A stretch of 33,964 bases of DNA from Actinomycetes bacterium. GTDB lineage: Bacteria > Actinomycetota > Coriobacteriia > Anaerosomatales > Anaerosomataceae. The stretch lies in contig JALHJB010000021.1 of NCBI GenBank assembly GCA_022839745.1, positions 1 through 33,964 on the forward strand, read 5' to 3'. The position numbers and the translations under genes were made by a program. The notes under the pieces were generated by a model that ran no database searches, was not told where the DNA came from, and saw nothing but the letters and a program-made list of their open reading frames with translations. Shown here piece after piece: positions 7,336 to 15,277 of the stretch (positions are counted from its first letter, which is position 1; each line of letters starts with the position of its first letter).

Positions 7336-8934
7336 ATGAACGAGCGCGCGACCATCACTTTCGAGCCCTCAGGCCGGACCGTGTCCGTGCCTGTGGGCTC
7401 GACGCTTCTCGAGGCGGCCCGTGTGGCCGGTGTCGAGATCGACTCGCCCTGCGGCGGCACGGGGACCTGCGGCTCGTGCCGGGTGCGCGTGACCGGTGCG
7501 CTTTCGGCGATGAGCGGTAGTGAACGGGAGCTGCTCGGCGGTGCTGGAGTGACAGCCGGTAAGCGGCTCGCGTGCAGGGCACGTGCCGAGGGCGACGCGA
7601 CCGTGCTGCTGCCCGACGCGCCGCGCGAGGCGCGCGTGGTGTCCGCCGCGCGGCATCGCGCAGCCGAGGTGCAGCCGCCGCTCGCGCGCGGCATCGAGCA
7701 CGTGGGCGACGTGTACGGGACCGCCGTGGACATCGGCACCACCACCGTGGCCGCCGAGCTCGTGGATCTGCGCACCGGCGCCGTGCTGGCCTCCGCAGGC
7801 GAACTGAGCGCGCAGCGCTCGTTCGGCGCCGACGTGCTCTCACGCGTTGCGCGCGCGAGCGCCGGAGACGCCGCCGCGCTTCACGACGCGATCGTGGGTC
7901 AGGTCGACGCGATGACCACCCGCATGCTCGCCGAGGCGGGCGTGAGCGTGGACACCCTCGCCGAGAGCGTGGTCGTGGGCAATGTGGCTATGACAGGGCT
8001 CTTCCTCGGCAGGGACGTCTCGGCGCTCGGTGAGGCGCCGTACGAGGACGCACCGCTCGCGGGATCGCACGCGCGGCCTGCGAGCATCGGCTCCGCGCTG
8101 CCGGACAGCGTTGACGTGATCGTGCCACAGGCCCCTTCGGCGTTCATCGGTTCGGACGTGACCGCCGGGATGATCGCCACCGCGCTGGCCGAGCGCGTGA
8201 CACCCACTCTCTACATCGACCTCGGCACCAACGGTGAGATCGTGCTTGCCGCCCGCGGACAGCTGCTCGCCGCTTCAACCGCCGCCGGCCCGGCGCTCGA
8301 GGGCGCCTCGATCGAGTGCGGGATGCGTGCCGAGACCGGCGCTATCGAGCAGGTGTCGTTCGCGGATGGCGCGCTCACCCTCGGCGTGATCGGCGAGCGT
8401 GAGCCGGCTGGCATCTGCGGCAGCGGACTGCTGGACCTCATCGCCGTGCTGCTGGACACGGGGCTGATCGACGCCACCGGCCGCCTGCTCGATCCGGTGG
8501 GCCACCCGCTGCGCATGCGTATCACCGAACACAACGGGAGCAGGGCCTTTCTCGTGAGCGACGGCATCCTGCTTACGCAGCAGGACGTTCGACAGGTGCA
8601 ACTTGCGGTGGGCGCCGTGCGCACGGGGATCGAGCTTCTGCTCGCCGAAGCGGCGCTCGCACCCTCGGCGATCGTCACGGTGGTCGTGGCGGGCGGGTTC
8701 GGCTATCACGTGCGGGCCGCATCGCTCGTGCGCCTTGGCCTGCTGCCGCCCGTGTGGCTCGACCGCGTGGACTTCGCCGGCAACACCGCGCTCGCGGGCG
8801 CGCGCATGCTGCTGGTCAACGGGGAGCTGCGTGAGACCGCGCTCTTCCTGGCCGAACGGGTGCGCACGATCGACCTCGCCGCGCACCCGGAGTTCCAGCA
8901 GCGCTTCATCGCGTCGCTCACATTCCCCGCGTAG
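7336..8934 (+). CDS. 2Fe-2S ferredoxin/ASKHA protein, RACo-like corrinoid activator (DUF4445)
   Basis: This encodes 532 residues. An N-terminal plant-type ferredoxin domain has cluster ligands C39, C45, C48 and C80 (CGGTGTCGSC...C). After a linker, a large ASKHA ATPase-fold domain begins with DIGTTTVAAELVDL (residues ~130) and continues with VVGNVAMTGLFLG, LYIDLGTNGEIVL, AGPALEGASIECGMRA, ICGSGLLDLIAVLLDTGLI and VVVAGGFGYH. The layout matches RACo, which reactivates corrinoid proteins by ATP-driven reduction of Co(II), as in acetogenesis and methyltransferase systems. The usual corrinoid or methyltransferase partner genes are not in this window. A GTGAGGAGG ribosome-binding site precedes the ATG. 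Confidence 0.87.
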   Translation: MNERATITFEPSGRTVSVPVGSTLLEAARVAGVEIDSPCGGTGTCGSCRVRVTGALSAMSGSERELLGGAGVTAGKRLACRARAEGDATVLLPDAPREARVVSAARHRAAEVQPPLARGIEHVGDVYGTAVDIGTTTVAAELVDLRTGAVLASAGELSAQRSFGADVLSRVARASAGDAAALHDAIVGQVDAMTTRMLAEAGVSVDTLAESVVVGNVAMTGLFLGRDVSALGEAPYEDAPLAGSHARPASIGSALPDSVDVIVPQAPSAFIGSDVTAGMIATALAERVTPTLYIDLGTNGEIVLAARGQLLAASTAAGPALEGASIECGMRAETGAIEQVSFADGALTLGVIGEREPAGICGSGLLDLIAVLLDTGLIDATGRLLDPVGHPLRMRITEHNGSRAFLVSDGILLTQQDVRQVQLAVGAVRTGIELLLAEAALAPSAIVTVVVAGGFGYHVRAASLVRLGLLPPVWLDRVDFAGNTALAGARMLLVNGELRETALFLAERVRTIDLAAHPEFQQRFIASLTFPA

Positions 8935-8982
8935 CGCGCCGCTACGCACGCACACGGTCTCCTCCCGCGGTGACGCACGTCC

Positions 8983-9012
8983 TTGACATTACGATTTCGT
9001 AATGACAATCAT
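8983..9012 (+). promoter_or_regulatory. promoter with palindromic operator for the selenium operon
   Basis: A consensus -35 box TTGACA (8983-8988) and a plausible -10 AATCAT (9007-9012) are separated by 18 bp. Overlapping the spacer is a perfect palindrome CATTACGA-TT-TCGTAATG (8987-9004), which extends imperfectly outward. An 8-bp-arm palindrome between the promoter boxes is a classic position for a repressor. The regulator is not identifiable from the sequence; it could be a metal- or redox-sensing repressor. Confidence 0.65.
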
Positions 9013-9051
9013 TCAGCGGGCTTATACATGTTCCGAGGGAGAGGGAGTGGC

Positions 9052-10311
9052 ATGGCCAAGCGTCGGGTGATCGGTCCCACCGCGTGGGTGCTGGGTGGAG
9101 CCGGTCTGTTCATCGGTGCGGTTGCCGCGTGGCTGGTGAGCCAGGGCAACCCGGGCAACATGGGCCTGTGCATCGCGTGCTTCCTGCGCGACATCACGGG
9201 CTTCTTCGTGGGTGGCGTCACCAACCAGGGTGCTGTGGCCTACATCCGTCCGGAGATCATCGGCATCATCCTGGGCGCGATGGGTGCGGCGCTCCTCACC
9301 CGTGAGTTCCGCCCGCGCGGCGGCAGTCAGCCGCTCGTCCGTTTCGTGCTCGGCTTCATCTTCATGGCCGGCGCGCTGATCTTCCTCGGCTGCACCGTGC
9401 GTGCCTGGCTGCGTCTGGGCGGCGGCGACCTCACCGCTCTCTGGGGCGTCCTCGGCATCGTTGCCGGTGTCCTGGTGGGCATCGTCTTCCTGAAGAAGGG
9501 CTTCAACCTCGGCCGCGCCAAGGCCGTGGCCAAGCCTCTCGGCTGGATCCTGCCGACCTTCGCGGTCGTGCTGCTGGTACTGGTCGTGGTGAGCACGCTC
9601 GGCGCCACGCCGGAGTTCGCCACGCAGACCAAGGCCGGCGCGTTCGCCACGGGCGACAAGCCGCCGGCGGTGTTCCTGAAGCACGACGGCGAGCCCGACC
9701 AGGTGCTCAAGCCCGAGGGCGCCACGCTCGCCGAGGACGGTTCGATCGTTGCCGAGGATGGCACCGTGGTCGCTTCGGCCGAATCGGTTGCCAAGGCCGC
9801 GCCGCAGCCCGGTGGCAAGCGCGCGCTGCTGTGGGTCTCGCTCGCTGCCGGCCTCGCCATCGGCGTGGTGGCGCAGCGCAGCCGCTTCTGCTCCATCGGC
9901 GGCATCCGAGACGCGATCCTGGTGCGCCGCTACGACCTGCTCTTCGGCGTGGTGGGCCTCCTTATCGGCTCCACGGTCGTGAACCTGCTCTTCGGTCAGT
10001 ACAACCTCGGCTTCACCAACCAGCCGATCGCGCACAACGACGCACTCGGCAGCTTCGCCGCCATGACCATCGCCACGTTCGCCGCGATGATGCTCGGTGG
10101 CTGCCCGTTCCGCCAGGTGATCATGGGCGCCGAGGGCGACGCCGACTCCACCACCGCGGTGGCCGGCATGCTGGTGGGCGCCGGCTTCATGCACTGGGCG
10201 AGCCTCGCCTCGTCCGGCAAGGGCCTCGCACCCAACGCCTGGCCGGCGATGGCCGTGATGGCCGTGGTGCTGGTAGCGATCGCGCTGTATGGCAGCCGGA
10301 AGTCGGCGTAG
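9052..10311 (+). CDS. yedE: YedE-family selenium-associated membrane transporter
   Basis: This encodes 419 residues in two homologous membrane halves. The first contains GNPGNMGLCIACFLRDITGFF and the second AQRSRFCSIGGIRDAILVRRYDLLFG, each with the conserved Cys region of YeeE/YedE transporters. GGCPFRQVIMGAEGDAD lies near the C terminus. About 70 hydrophilic residues (~225-290) link the halves. YeeE members take up thiosulfate; the YedE subgroup co-occurs with selenium-utilisation genes, and the genes that follow support that assignment. ATG 9052, preceded by GAGGGAG, is preferred to the in-frame start at 8983, which would fall inside the promoter. It leads a four-gene operon. Confidence 0.87.
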   Translation: MAKRRVIGPTAWVLGGAGLFIGAVAAWLVSQGNPGNMGLCIACFLRDITGFFVGGVTNQGAVAYIRPEIIGIILGAMGAALLTREFRPRGGSQPLVRFVLGFIFMAGALIFLGCTVRAWLRLGGGDLTALWGVLGIVAGVLVGIVFLKKGFNLGRAKAVAKPLGWILPTFAVVLLVLVVVSTLGATPEFATQTKAGAFATGDKPPAVFLKHDGEPDQVLKPEGATLAEDGSIVAEDGTVVASAESVAKAAPQPGGKRALLWVSLAAGLAIGVVAQRSRFCSIGGIRDAILVRRYDLLFGVVGLLIGSTVVNLLFGQYNLGFTNQPIAHNDALGSFAAMTIATFAAMMLGGCPFRQVIMGAEGDADSTTAVAGMLVGAGFMHWASLASSGKGLAPNAWPAMAVMAVVLVAIALYGSRKSA

Positions 10312-10324
10312 AGAGGGGATGACG

Positions 10325-10531
10325 ATGAAGGAACTCGACGTGCGTGGGCTCTCCTGCCCGATGCCGCTCATGCACACCAAGAAGGCGCTCGAGGACGATC
10401 CGGCCGAGATCATGGTGCACGCGGACAGCGGGACCGCCAAGGCCAATGTGGTAGCGTTCCTGCAGGATGCCGGCTACATGGTCACCGTGGATGAGTCCGG
10501 CGAGGAGTACACGATCAAGGGGTCACGCTAG
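10325..10531 (+). CDS. yedF: TusA/SirA-family sulfur (selenium) carrier, YedF-like
   Basis: This encodes 68 residues, the normal size for a TusA fold. The active-site motif LSCPMPLMHTKKAL (CPxP) lies at the end of the first strand, and the rest has the family's beta-alpha-beta-alpha pattern (EIMVHADSGTAKANVVAFLQDAGY). TusA proteins carry persulfide sulfur on the Cys; YedF-type members sit next to YedE and are proposed to carry selenium. ATG 10325 is placed six bases after GAGAGGGG; the ATG at 10319 is too close to that site. Its stop overlaps the GTG of the next gene (TAGTG). Confidence 0.88.
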   Translation: MKELDVRGLSCPMPLMHTKKALEDDPAEIMVHADSGTAKANVVAFLQDAGYMVTVDESGEEYTIKGSR

Positions 10532-11091
10532 TGGCACTGTTCTCCCGCAAAGACAGGAAGACCGCCCCGGGTGCCGATGAGGCGCTCGGGCTCTTCCTGT
10601 TCGACGCCGTGAACGATGCACTCGCGGCCGAGAAGGTGCTCAAGGCCGCCGGATACGAGCTGTCGCTCGTGGCTCCGCCGGAGCGTCTGCGCGCCGGGTG
10701 CGACCTCTCCATCGCGCTCCCACGCGTGGAGCACATCGGGGCCGAGCGCGTGCTGTCCGACGCGGGCGTGCACGTGCGCGACTGGGTGGCTGATGCTGAA
10801 GGCACCGCCGAGGTGTGCGATCTGGTCACCACCGTGGACTTCGGCGAGTGGCTGATGGTGCGCGCCGGCAATATGAAGATCGTGGTTGAGAAGGCCACCG
10901 GCGTGATCGTGAACACCTCCGGCGGCGGGTGCCCGGACATCCCGTACCTGAACCTGGCGCTCGTGGGCAAGCGGCTGGACGAGGTGCCTCGCCCCAAGGA
11001 CCTTGGCTACACGCTCTGCGGGCTGATGCTCGACAGGGCGTATCAGGAGGCCTGTGCGCAGCTGGACGGCGCGGAAGGCGGTGCGGCATGA
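10531..11091 (+). CDS. DUF3343 (putative Se/S carrier-like) protein with C-terminal extension
   Basis: This encodes 186 residues. Residues ~18-85 match the DUF3343 pattern: LGLFLFDAVNDALAAEKVLKAAGYELSLVAPPERLRAGCDLSIALP, with C57 at the place where family members keep a cysteine. DUF3343 proteins accompany YedE/YedF and are suspected selenium or sulfur carriers. The second half (~95-170) is not part of the usual ~80-residue family; it contains FGEWLMVRAGNMKIVVE and NTSGGGCPDIPYLN, with another Cys (C134) that could serve a transfer chemistry. It starts at GTG 10531, overlapping the yedF stop, and ends in an ATGA overlap with the next gene, so the three are translationally linked. Confidence 0.78.
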   Translation: MALFSRKDRKTAPGADEALGLFLFDAVNDALAAEKVLKAAGYELSLVAPPERLRAGCDLSIALPRVEHIGAERVLSDAGVHVRDWVADAEGTAEVCDLVTTVDFGEWLMVRAGNMKIVVEKATGVIVNTSGGGCPDIPYLNLALVGKRLDEVPRPKDLGYTLCGLMLDRAYQEACAQLDGAEGGAA

Positions 11092-11975
11092 CGCTGCTGG
11101 TGATCGCAACGTACCCGGTCGTCGATGGGCCGGTGCTCGAGGGCCCCGTCACCATCGAGCCCAGCGGCACCATCGCCATCGGCGGCACCCGTGTACCGAG
11201 CTCGCAGGGCACCTCGGCGATGCTCGGCGCGGCGGCGCAGGTGGCGACGCACCTCGGCACGCCGCCGCCGCACGCGCTCGTGGCGGGCGACATCGGCCGA
11301 GGCGATGGCACGCGGCACGTGTACGAGCGGCTGCTCGACACGGTGGAGCGCATCCGTCCGTCGGTGATAGCGTTCCACTACATGCAGCCGGTGATGGCGC
11401 TGATGCGCAAGGCGGTCGAAGGGCTCGCCGAGGTCGCTCCTGACGCGCTGCTGGTGGCGGACGCGGGCGGCATGTACGCCGCAAAGGCCGCGGGTCTGGC
11501 ATCGCGCTTCGAGCTGATGACGCCGGACGTGGGCGAGGTCGGCTTCCTCGCCGACCCGAAAGTGACGCACCCCGCGTACGTGTCGCACTACCTCTTCGGC
11601 AACGAGGGTTTCGACCCGGTGAAGCTCGCGGCCTCCGCGCATGAGACCGGCGGTGCTGGGCGCGTGCTGCTCATCAAAGGCGTGCGCGACCACATCGCGC
11701 TTGAGGGCGAGATCGCCGAGGTCGTGGACGAGCCGTGCGTTCCCGAGCTGGAGGCGATCGGTGGCACGGGCGACACGGTGGCCGGGCTCGCCTCGGCGTT
11801 CCTGGCGGCGGGCTTCCCCACGGTGGATGCAGCGCGCTGTGCGTGTCTCGCCAACCGCGAGGCGGGCCGCGTGATGGGCGCAACGCCCGCGATGCACGCG
11901 AGCGACCTGGTGGCAACGCTGCCTGGCGTGCTGGCCGACAACCTCTGCAGCTGGGGCGGCGCCTGCGTAGTGTAG
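11088..11975 (+). CDS. ribokinase-fold protein (NAD(P)HX dehydratase/sugar-kinase-like) in the selenium operon
   Basis: This encodes 295 residues. ADAGGMYAAKAAG, then FELMTPDVGEVGFLADP, VLLIKGVRDHIALEG and AIGGTGDTVAGLASAFLAAG follow the order of motifs in the ribokinase superfamily branch that includes the YjeF C-terminal domain. The GGTGDT motif supplies the nucleotide anion hole and catalytic Asp. The N-terminal ~80 residues differ from typical NAD(P)HX dehydratase, so the substrate is uncertain. Its start overlaps the DUF3343 gene by four bases (ATGA), placing it firmly in the yedE-yedF operon. A role in making or repairing a selenium carrier is only an inference. Confidence 0.7.
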   Translation: MTLLVIATYPVVDGPVLEGPVTIEPSGTIAIGGTRVPSSQGTSAMLGAAAQVATHLGTPPPHALVAGDIGRGDGTRHVYERLLDTVERIRPSVIAFHYMQPVMALMRKAVEGLAEVAPDALLVADAGGMYAAKAAGLASRFELMTPDVGEVGFLADPKVTHPAYVSHYLFGNEGFDPVKLAASAHETGGAGRVLLIKGVRDHIALEGEIAEVVDEPCVPELEAIGGTGDTVAGLASAFLAAGFPTVDAARCACLANREAGRVMGATPAMHASDLVATLPGVLADNLCSWGGACVV

Positions 11976-12116
11976 GCGCGCGCACTGGGCGGCCGACGCC
12001 GACCAGTGGGCGTCCGACGGGTGGTCCGGTGACGGTGCGCACGCTTCGCTCTGGACGATGAGTCCCCTTGGCGCGTACCCTCGGCACAGACAGCCACCCG
12101 TGAGAGGGGACCTGCC

Positions 12117-12329
12117 ATGCTGCTTGGAATCACGATCAAGCCGTTCATGCTCGTCGGTGGCGGCAGCGCGCTCTTCGTGCTCATGGTGTTCCAGATCCTC
12201 CAGGGCATGCGCAAGATCAAGTTCAAGGGCAAGCTGCATCTTAAGGTGCACAAGTGGGTGGCGCTCGCCATCCTCGCGGGTTCCGTGTTCCACGGCCTGT
12301 TCGCGCTGGCGTACCTGAACATCATCTAG
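12117..12329 (+). CDS. two-helix small membrane protein with conserved-looking histidines
   Basis: This encodes 70 residues. Helix one is PFMLVGGGSALFVLMVFQILQGM; then a basic loop (RKIKFKGKLHLKVHKW) and helix two VALAILAGSVFHGLFALAYL. Histidines in the loop and in helix two (HLKVHKW...VFHGL) are arranged much like the haem-ligating histidines of cytochrome b561/DUF4405-type membrane proteins, but only two helices are present. A good ribosome-binding site (GAGAGGGGA) precedes ATG 12117, and the gene stands alone between the selenium operon and sppA. A haem role is speculative. Confidence 0.7.
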   Translation: MLLGITIKPFMLVGGGSALFVLMVFQILQGMRKIKFKGKLHLKVHKWVALAILAGSVFHGLFALAYLNII

Positions 12330-12368
12330 CCCGGCCCCCGGTCGTGGGGGAGGCGTTACGGAGGACTC

Positions 12369-13430
12369 ATGGACGAGAACGTGCAGCAGGGTGGCGGAGC
12401 GGTGCGGCCCGAGGGGCAGCCGGCGCCGCAGCAGCCGCAGCCCGCATCACAGCCGCAGGTCGCCTATCAGCCGCAGACCGCGTACCAGGCGGTACCGCAG
12501 CAGTCCGCCGCGCAGCCCGAGCCCAGGAAGCGCATGTCGGCCGGAGCGAAGTGGGCGATCGGCCTCGGGGTGGCGTTCCTGCTGCTGACCCTCGGCTCAT
12601 GCGCGCTCATGATGGTCGCCCTCGGCGACACCGACTCGCTCTCGCTCTCCCTGGGCGAGAACGTGGCCGTCATCTACATCGACGACGTGATCTCCGGCAC
12701 CACCGGCATCACCCCTGAGCCCATCCTCGATCAGCTGGACCAGGCGCTCGAGGACGACAGCGTGAAGGCCGTCATCCTGCGGGTGGACTCCCCGGGCGGC
12801 ACCGTGGCAGCCTCGCAGGAGATCATGATGGCCGTGCGTCGCGTAGCCGAGGAGAAGCCGATCATCACCAGCGTAGGCGACCTGTGCGCATCGGGATCCT
12901 ACATGGTGGCGTCGCAGACCGACGAGATCATCGCAGCGCCGGGCTCCACCATCGGCAGCATCGGCGTGATCATGTCGCTCGTGAACGCCGAGGAGCTCGT
13001 TGACAAGGTGGGCCTGCAGTTCATCACGCTCACCGCGGGCGAGTACAAGGATGCGGGCAGCATGTACCGCAGCCTCACTGAGACCGAGACCGCTATGTTC
13101 AAGGAGCAGCTGGCGCTCATCCAGGAGCAGTTCGTGGACGACGTGGCCGAGGGCCGCGGCATGACCGTGGAGGAAACCGAGGAGCTGGCCACCGGCTGGG
13201 CCTGGCTCGGCAGCGAGGCGCTCGAGCTGAACCTGATCGACTCGATCGGCAACTTCGACGACGCGGTCGACCGCGCGGCGGAGCTCGGCGGCATCGAAGG
13301 CGAGCCCGGCATCGTCACCTACGAGACCGTCGACCCCTTCAGCGACCTGTACCTCGACCTGTTGGGTCTGATCGCCCCGCGCGACGACATCGACGCCGAG
13401 GCGCTCCGCAGGATGGGCCTGCCGCGATAG
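12369..13430 (+). CDS. sppA: signal peptide peptidase SppA (S49 family)
   Basis: This encodes 353 residues. The first ~55 residues are a Gln/Pro-rich cytoplasmic segment (PQQPQPASQPQVAYQPQ), followed by one membrane helix KWAIGLGVAFLLLTLGSCALMMVAL. The catalytic domain shows VKAVILRVDSPGGTV, DLCASGSYMVASQTDEIIA with the nucleophilic Ser in GSYMVAS, GSTIGSIGVIM, and EYKDAGS with the general-base Lys, as in the short SppA form. SppA degrades cleaved signal peptides in the membrane. The Gln/Pro N terminus is unusual for the family. ACGGAGG precedes the ATG. Confidence 0.9.
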   Translation: MDENVQQGGGAVRPEGQPAPQQPQPASQPQVAYQPQTAYQAVPQQSAAQPEPRKRMSAGAKWAIGLGVAFLLLTLGSCALMMVALGDTDSLSLSLGENVAVIYIDDVISGTTGITPEPILDQLDQALEDDSVKAVILRVDSPGGTVAASQEIMMAVRRVAEEKPIITSVGDLCASGSYMVASQTDEIIAAPGSTIGSIGVIMSLVNAEELVDKVGLQFITLTAGEYKDAGSMYRSLTETETAMFKEQLALIQEQFVDDVAEGRGMTVEETEELATGWAWLGSEALELNLIDSIGNFDDAVDRAAELGGIEGEPGIVTYETVDPFSDLYLDLLGLIAPRDDIDAEALRRMGLPR

Positions 13431-13480
13431 CACGGTACGGAGCGCGGGCGAGAACCGCCGCACGGCGCCCCGGTATCGCC

Positions 13481-13486
13481 TACAAT
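13481..13486 (+). promoter_or_regulatory. candidate -10 box upstream of purC
   Basis: TACAAT matches the -10 consensus at 5 of 6 positions. It heads the 12-mer TACAATGCACGC, which recurs upstream of purM at 24413-24424. No good -35 box is visible 16-19 bp upstream. The spacing to the purC GTG leaves a leader of about 60 bases. Confidence 0.4.
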
Positions 13487-13551
13487 GCACGCATGAGCCG
13501 CGCCCCTGGTGGCGTTCGGCGTGATGTCGGCCAGCCCCGAAAGGACGCCGC

Positions 13552-14436
13552 GTGGAGCCCATCGAACTGAAGCCCTCCGCACAGGGCAAGGTCCGTGACA
13601 TCTACGACCTCGGGAAGGCGCTGCTGATCGTGGCGACCGACCGCCTGAGCGCGTTCGACGTGGTGCTGCCCGACCCGATCCCGTACAAGGGCGAGGTGCT
13701 CACCAAGCTCTCGCTCTTCTGGTTCGAGCTGCTCGCCGATGTGGTGCCCAACCACCTGCTCACCGCCGAGACGTGTGACCTGCCCGAGTCGCTCGAGCAG
13801 TACGAGGAGGCCCTCCGCGGCCGCTTCATGATCGTGAAGAAGGCCGAGGTCTTCCCGGTGGAGTGCATCGTGCGCGGCTACCTGGCGGGCAGTGGCTGGA
13901 AGGAGTACCGCGAGCACGGCACGGTGTGCGGCCAGACGCTGCCCGAGGGCCTCATGGAGTCGAGCCCGCTGCCCGAGCCGATCTTCACCCCCTCGACCAA
14001 GGCGGCCGTGGGCGACCACGACGAGAACATCACCTTCGAGCGGATGGAGGAGATCGTCGGCGCCGAGAACGCGGCCCGGCTCCGCGACGCGTCGCTCGCG
14101 CTCTACAGCGCCGCCCGCGATCACGTGGCCGGACGCGGCATCATCATCGCCGACACGAAGTTCGAGTTCGGCGTGGTGGACGGCGAGGTCACGCTTATCG
14201 ACGAGGTGCTCACACCCGACAGCTCGCGATTCTGGCCTGCCGAGGAGTACCGTCCCGGCGGAGCCCAGCCGAGCTTTGACAAGCAGTTCGTGCGCGACTG
14301 GCTCGAGGCGAGCGGCTGGGACAAGCAGCCTCCCGCCCCCGCGCTTCCCGAGGACGTCATCACGATGACCGCCGAGAAGTACATCGAGGCCTACGAGGCC
14401 ATCACTGGCGAACCGTTCATGCCGGAAGGGGACTGA
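13552..14436 (+). CDS. purC: SAICAR synthetase
   Basis: This encodes 294 residues, the length of the larger PurC form. GKVRDIYDLG (residues 12-21) and LSAFDVVLPDPIPYKG near the N terminus are the family signature. IVRGYLAGSGWKEY, FTPSTKAAVGDHDENITFE and GIIIADTKFEFGVVDGEVTLIDEVLTPDSSRFW complete the ATP/CAIR-binding core. The enzyme joins CAIR and aspartate to make SAICAR. The GTG start at 13552 follows GAAAGGA. It begins a tight run purC - two membrane genes - purS - purQ. Confidence 0.96.
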   Translation: MEPIELKPSAQGKVRDIYDLGKALLIVATDRLSAFDVVLPDPIPYKGEVLTKLSLFWFELLADVVPNHLLTAETCDLPESLEQYEEALRGRFMIVKKAEVFPVECIVRGYLAGSGWKEYREHGTVCGQTLPEGLMESSPLPEPIFTPSTKAAVGDHDENITFERMEEIVGAENAARLRDASLALYSAARDHVAGRGIIIADTKFEFGVVDGEVTLIDEVLTPDSSRFWPAEEYRPGGAQPSFDKQFVRDWLEASGWDKQPPAPALPEDVITMTAEKYIEAYEAITGEPFMPEGD

Positions 14437-14440
14437 GCGC

Positions 14441-14914
14441 GTGTCTCAGCGCAGCTACAGCAACGAGCGCTATCGCAAGGGCGCTAACATCGGCTCCACG
14501 CGTAAGAGCGCTGCCAAGGCCAAGCCCGTGCGCAAGCAGGGTACGGTGGAGACGGTGAAGGCCGATACGGCCAAGAAGGCACCCGCTGGTCCCGAGAAGG
14601 ACTGGGCCGGGCTGCCCACCTCGCCCGAGATCAAGAAGTGGCGCCGGGTGTGGTGGGTGCTGCTCCTCACGGGTATCGCGCTCGTGGCCCTCGGCTACCT
14701 GGTGCCCGAGCTCCGTGACAGCGAGAACACGCAGCGCATCATCGCGATGGTGGTGCTTGCCGCCTCGATGACGGCCGTGACGATCGACCTGGTGGTGATC
14801 CGGCGGCTGCGCAAGCAGCTGATCGAGTCCACGGGCAAGAAGCCGTCCAAGAAGGAGCAGAAGCACGCCGCTGAGGCGGACGGCGACGCGAAGAGCGGGA
14901 AGGACAGCGAGTGA
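14441..14914 (+). CDS. two-helix basic membrane protein between purC and purS
   Basis: This encodes 157 residues. A strongly basic N-terminal third (YSNERYRKGANIGSTRKSAAKAKPVRK) precedes two membrane helices (VWWVLLLTGIALVALGYLV and IIAMVVLAASMTAVTIDLVVI), and the tail is charged (RRLRKQLIESTGKKPSKKEQKH). The layout is loosely like CrgA-type division proteins, but the usual CrgA motifs are not visible, so no name is given. The GTG start lies four bases after the purC stop, and the stop overlaps the next start (GTGA). It is presumably co-transcribed with the purine genes. Confidence 0.75.
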   Translation: MSQRSYSNERYRKGANIGSTRKSAAKAKPVRKQGTVETVKADTAKKAPAGPEKDWAGLPTSPEIKKWRRVWWVLLLTGIALVALGYLVPELRDSENTQRIIAMVVLAASMTAVTIDLVVIRRLRKQLIESTGKKPSKKEQKHAAEADGDAKSGKDSE

Positions 14915-15261
14915 GCCTGCGCCACGTGCCGATAGGCGTACGCGCGTACCTGTACCTCTTCTGGGCGGGCATGGCTGTGGGTGGCGTGGGCGTCGTGGGC
15001 TTCTTCCTGAGCTTCTGGCGCGTGGGTTCCTCGGCGGCGGCCATGACCGATGTGCACTACGACACGCCCGTGGGAGCGTACGCGTCGATCGCGGCCTGGG
15101 TGCTCGGGCTCGTGGCGATGTGGTTCAGCAGACGCAAGCTCGATGCCGCGGTTGCCGCTAAGCTCGAGGCCGACCGCGCCGGTCTGTATGTCGACTTCCC
15201 GGACACCGTGTCCGGTGATGATGGTGTATCGACAGCCGCGCCCGAGGGGCGCGACAGCTAA
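14911..15261 (+). CDS. small two-helix membrane protein in the pur operon
   Basis: This encodes 116 residues. Two hydrophobic segments, LYLFWAGMAVGGVGVVGFFLSFW and GAYASIAAWVLGLVAMWF, are separated by a short polar loop. A cytoplasmic-looking acidic tail (DFPDTVSGDDGVSTAAPEGRDS) follows. No family is recognised. The GTG start overlaps the preceding stop by four bases, and purS follows 16 bases later with its own AGGGGAGGAG site. Confidence 0.7.
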   Translation: MSLRHVPIGVRAYLYLFWAGMAVGGVGVVGFFLSFWRVGSSAAAMTDVHYDTPVGAYASIAAWVLGLVAMWFSRRKLDAAVAAKLEADRAGLYVDFPDTVSGDDGVSTAAPEGRDS

Positions 15262-15277
15262 GGGGAGGAGCCGCCTG

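Noticed and set aside
13431..13551. Purine or PRPP riboswitch upstream of purC
   Set aside because: The leader is short and I find neither the three-way-junction conserved loops of purine riboswitches nor a terminator hairpin; the same holds upstream of purL, purF and purM.
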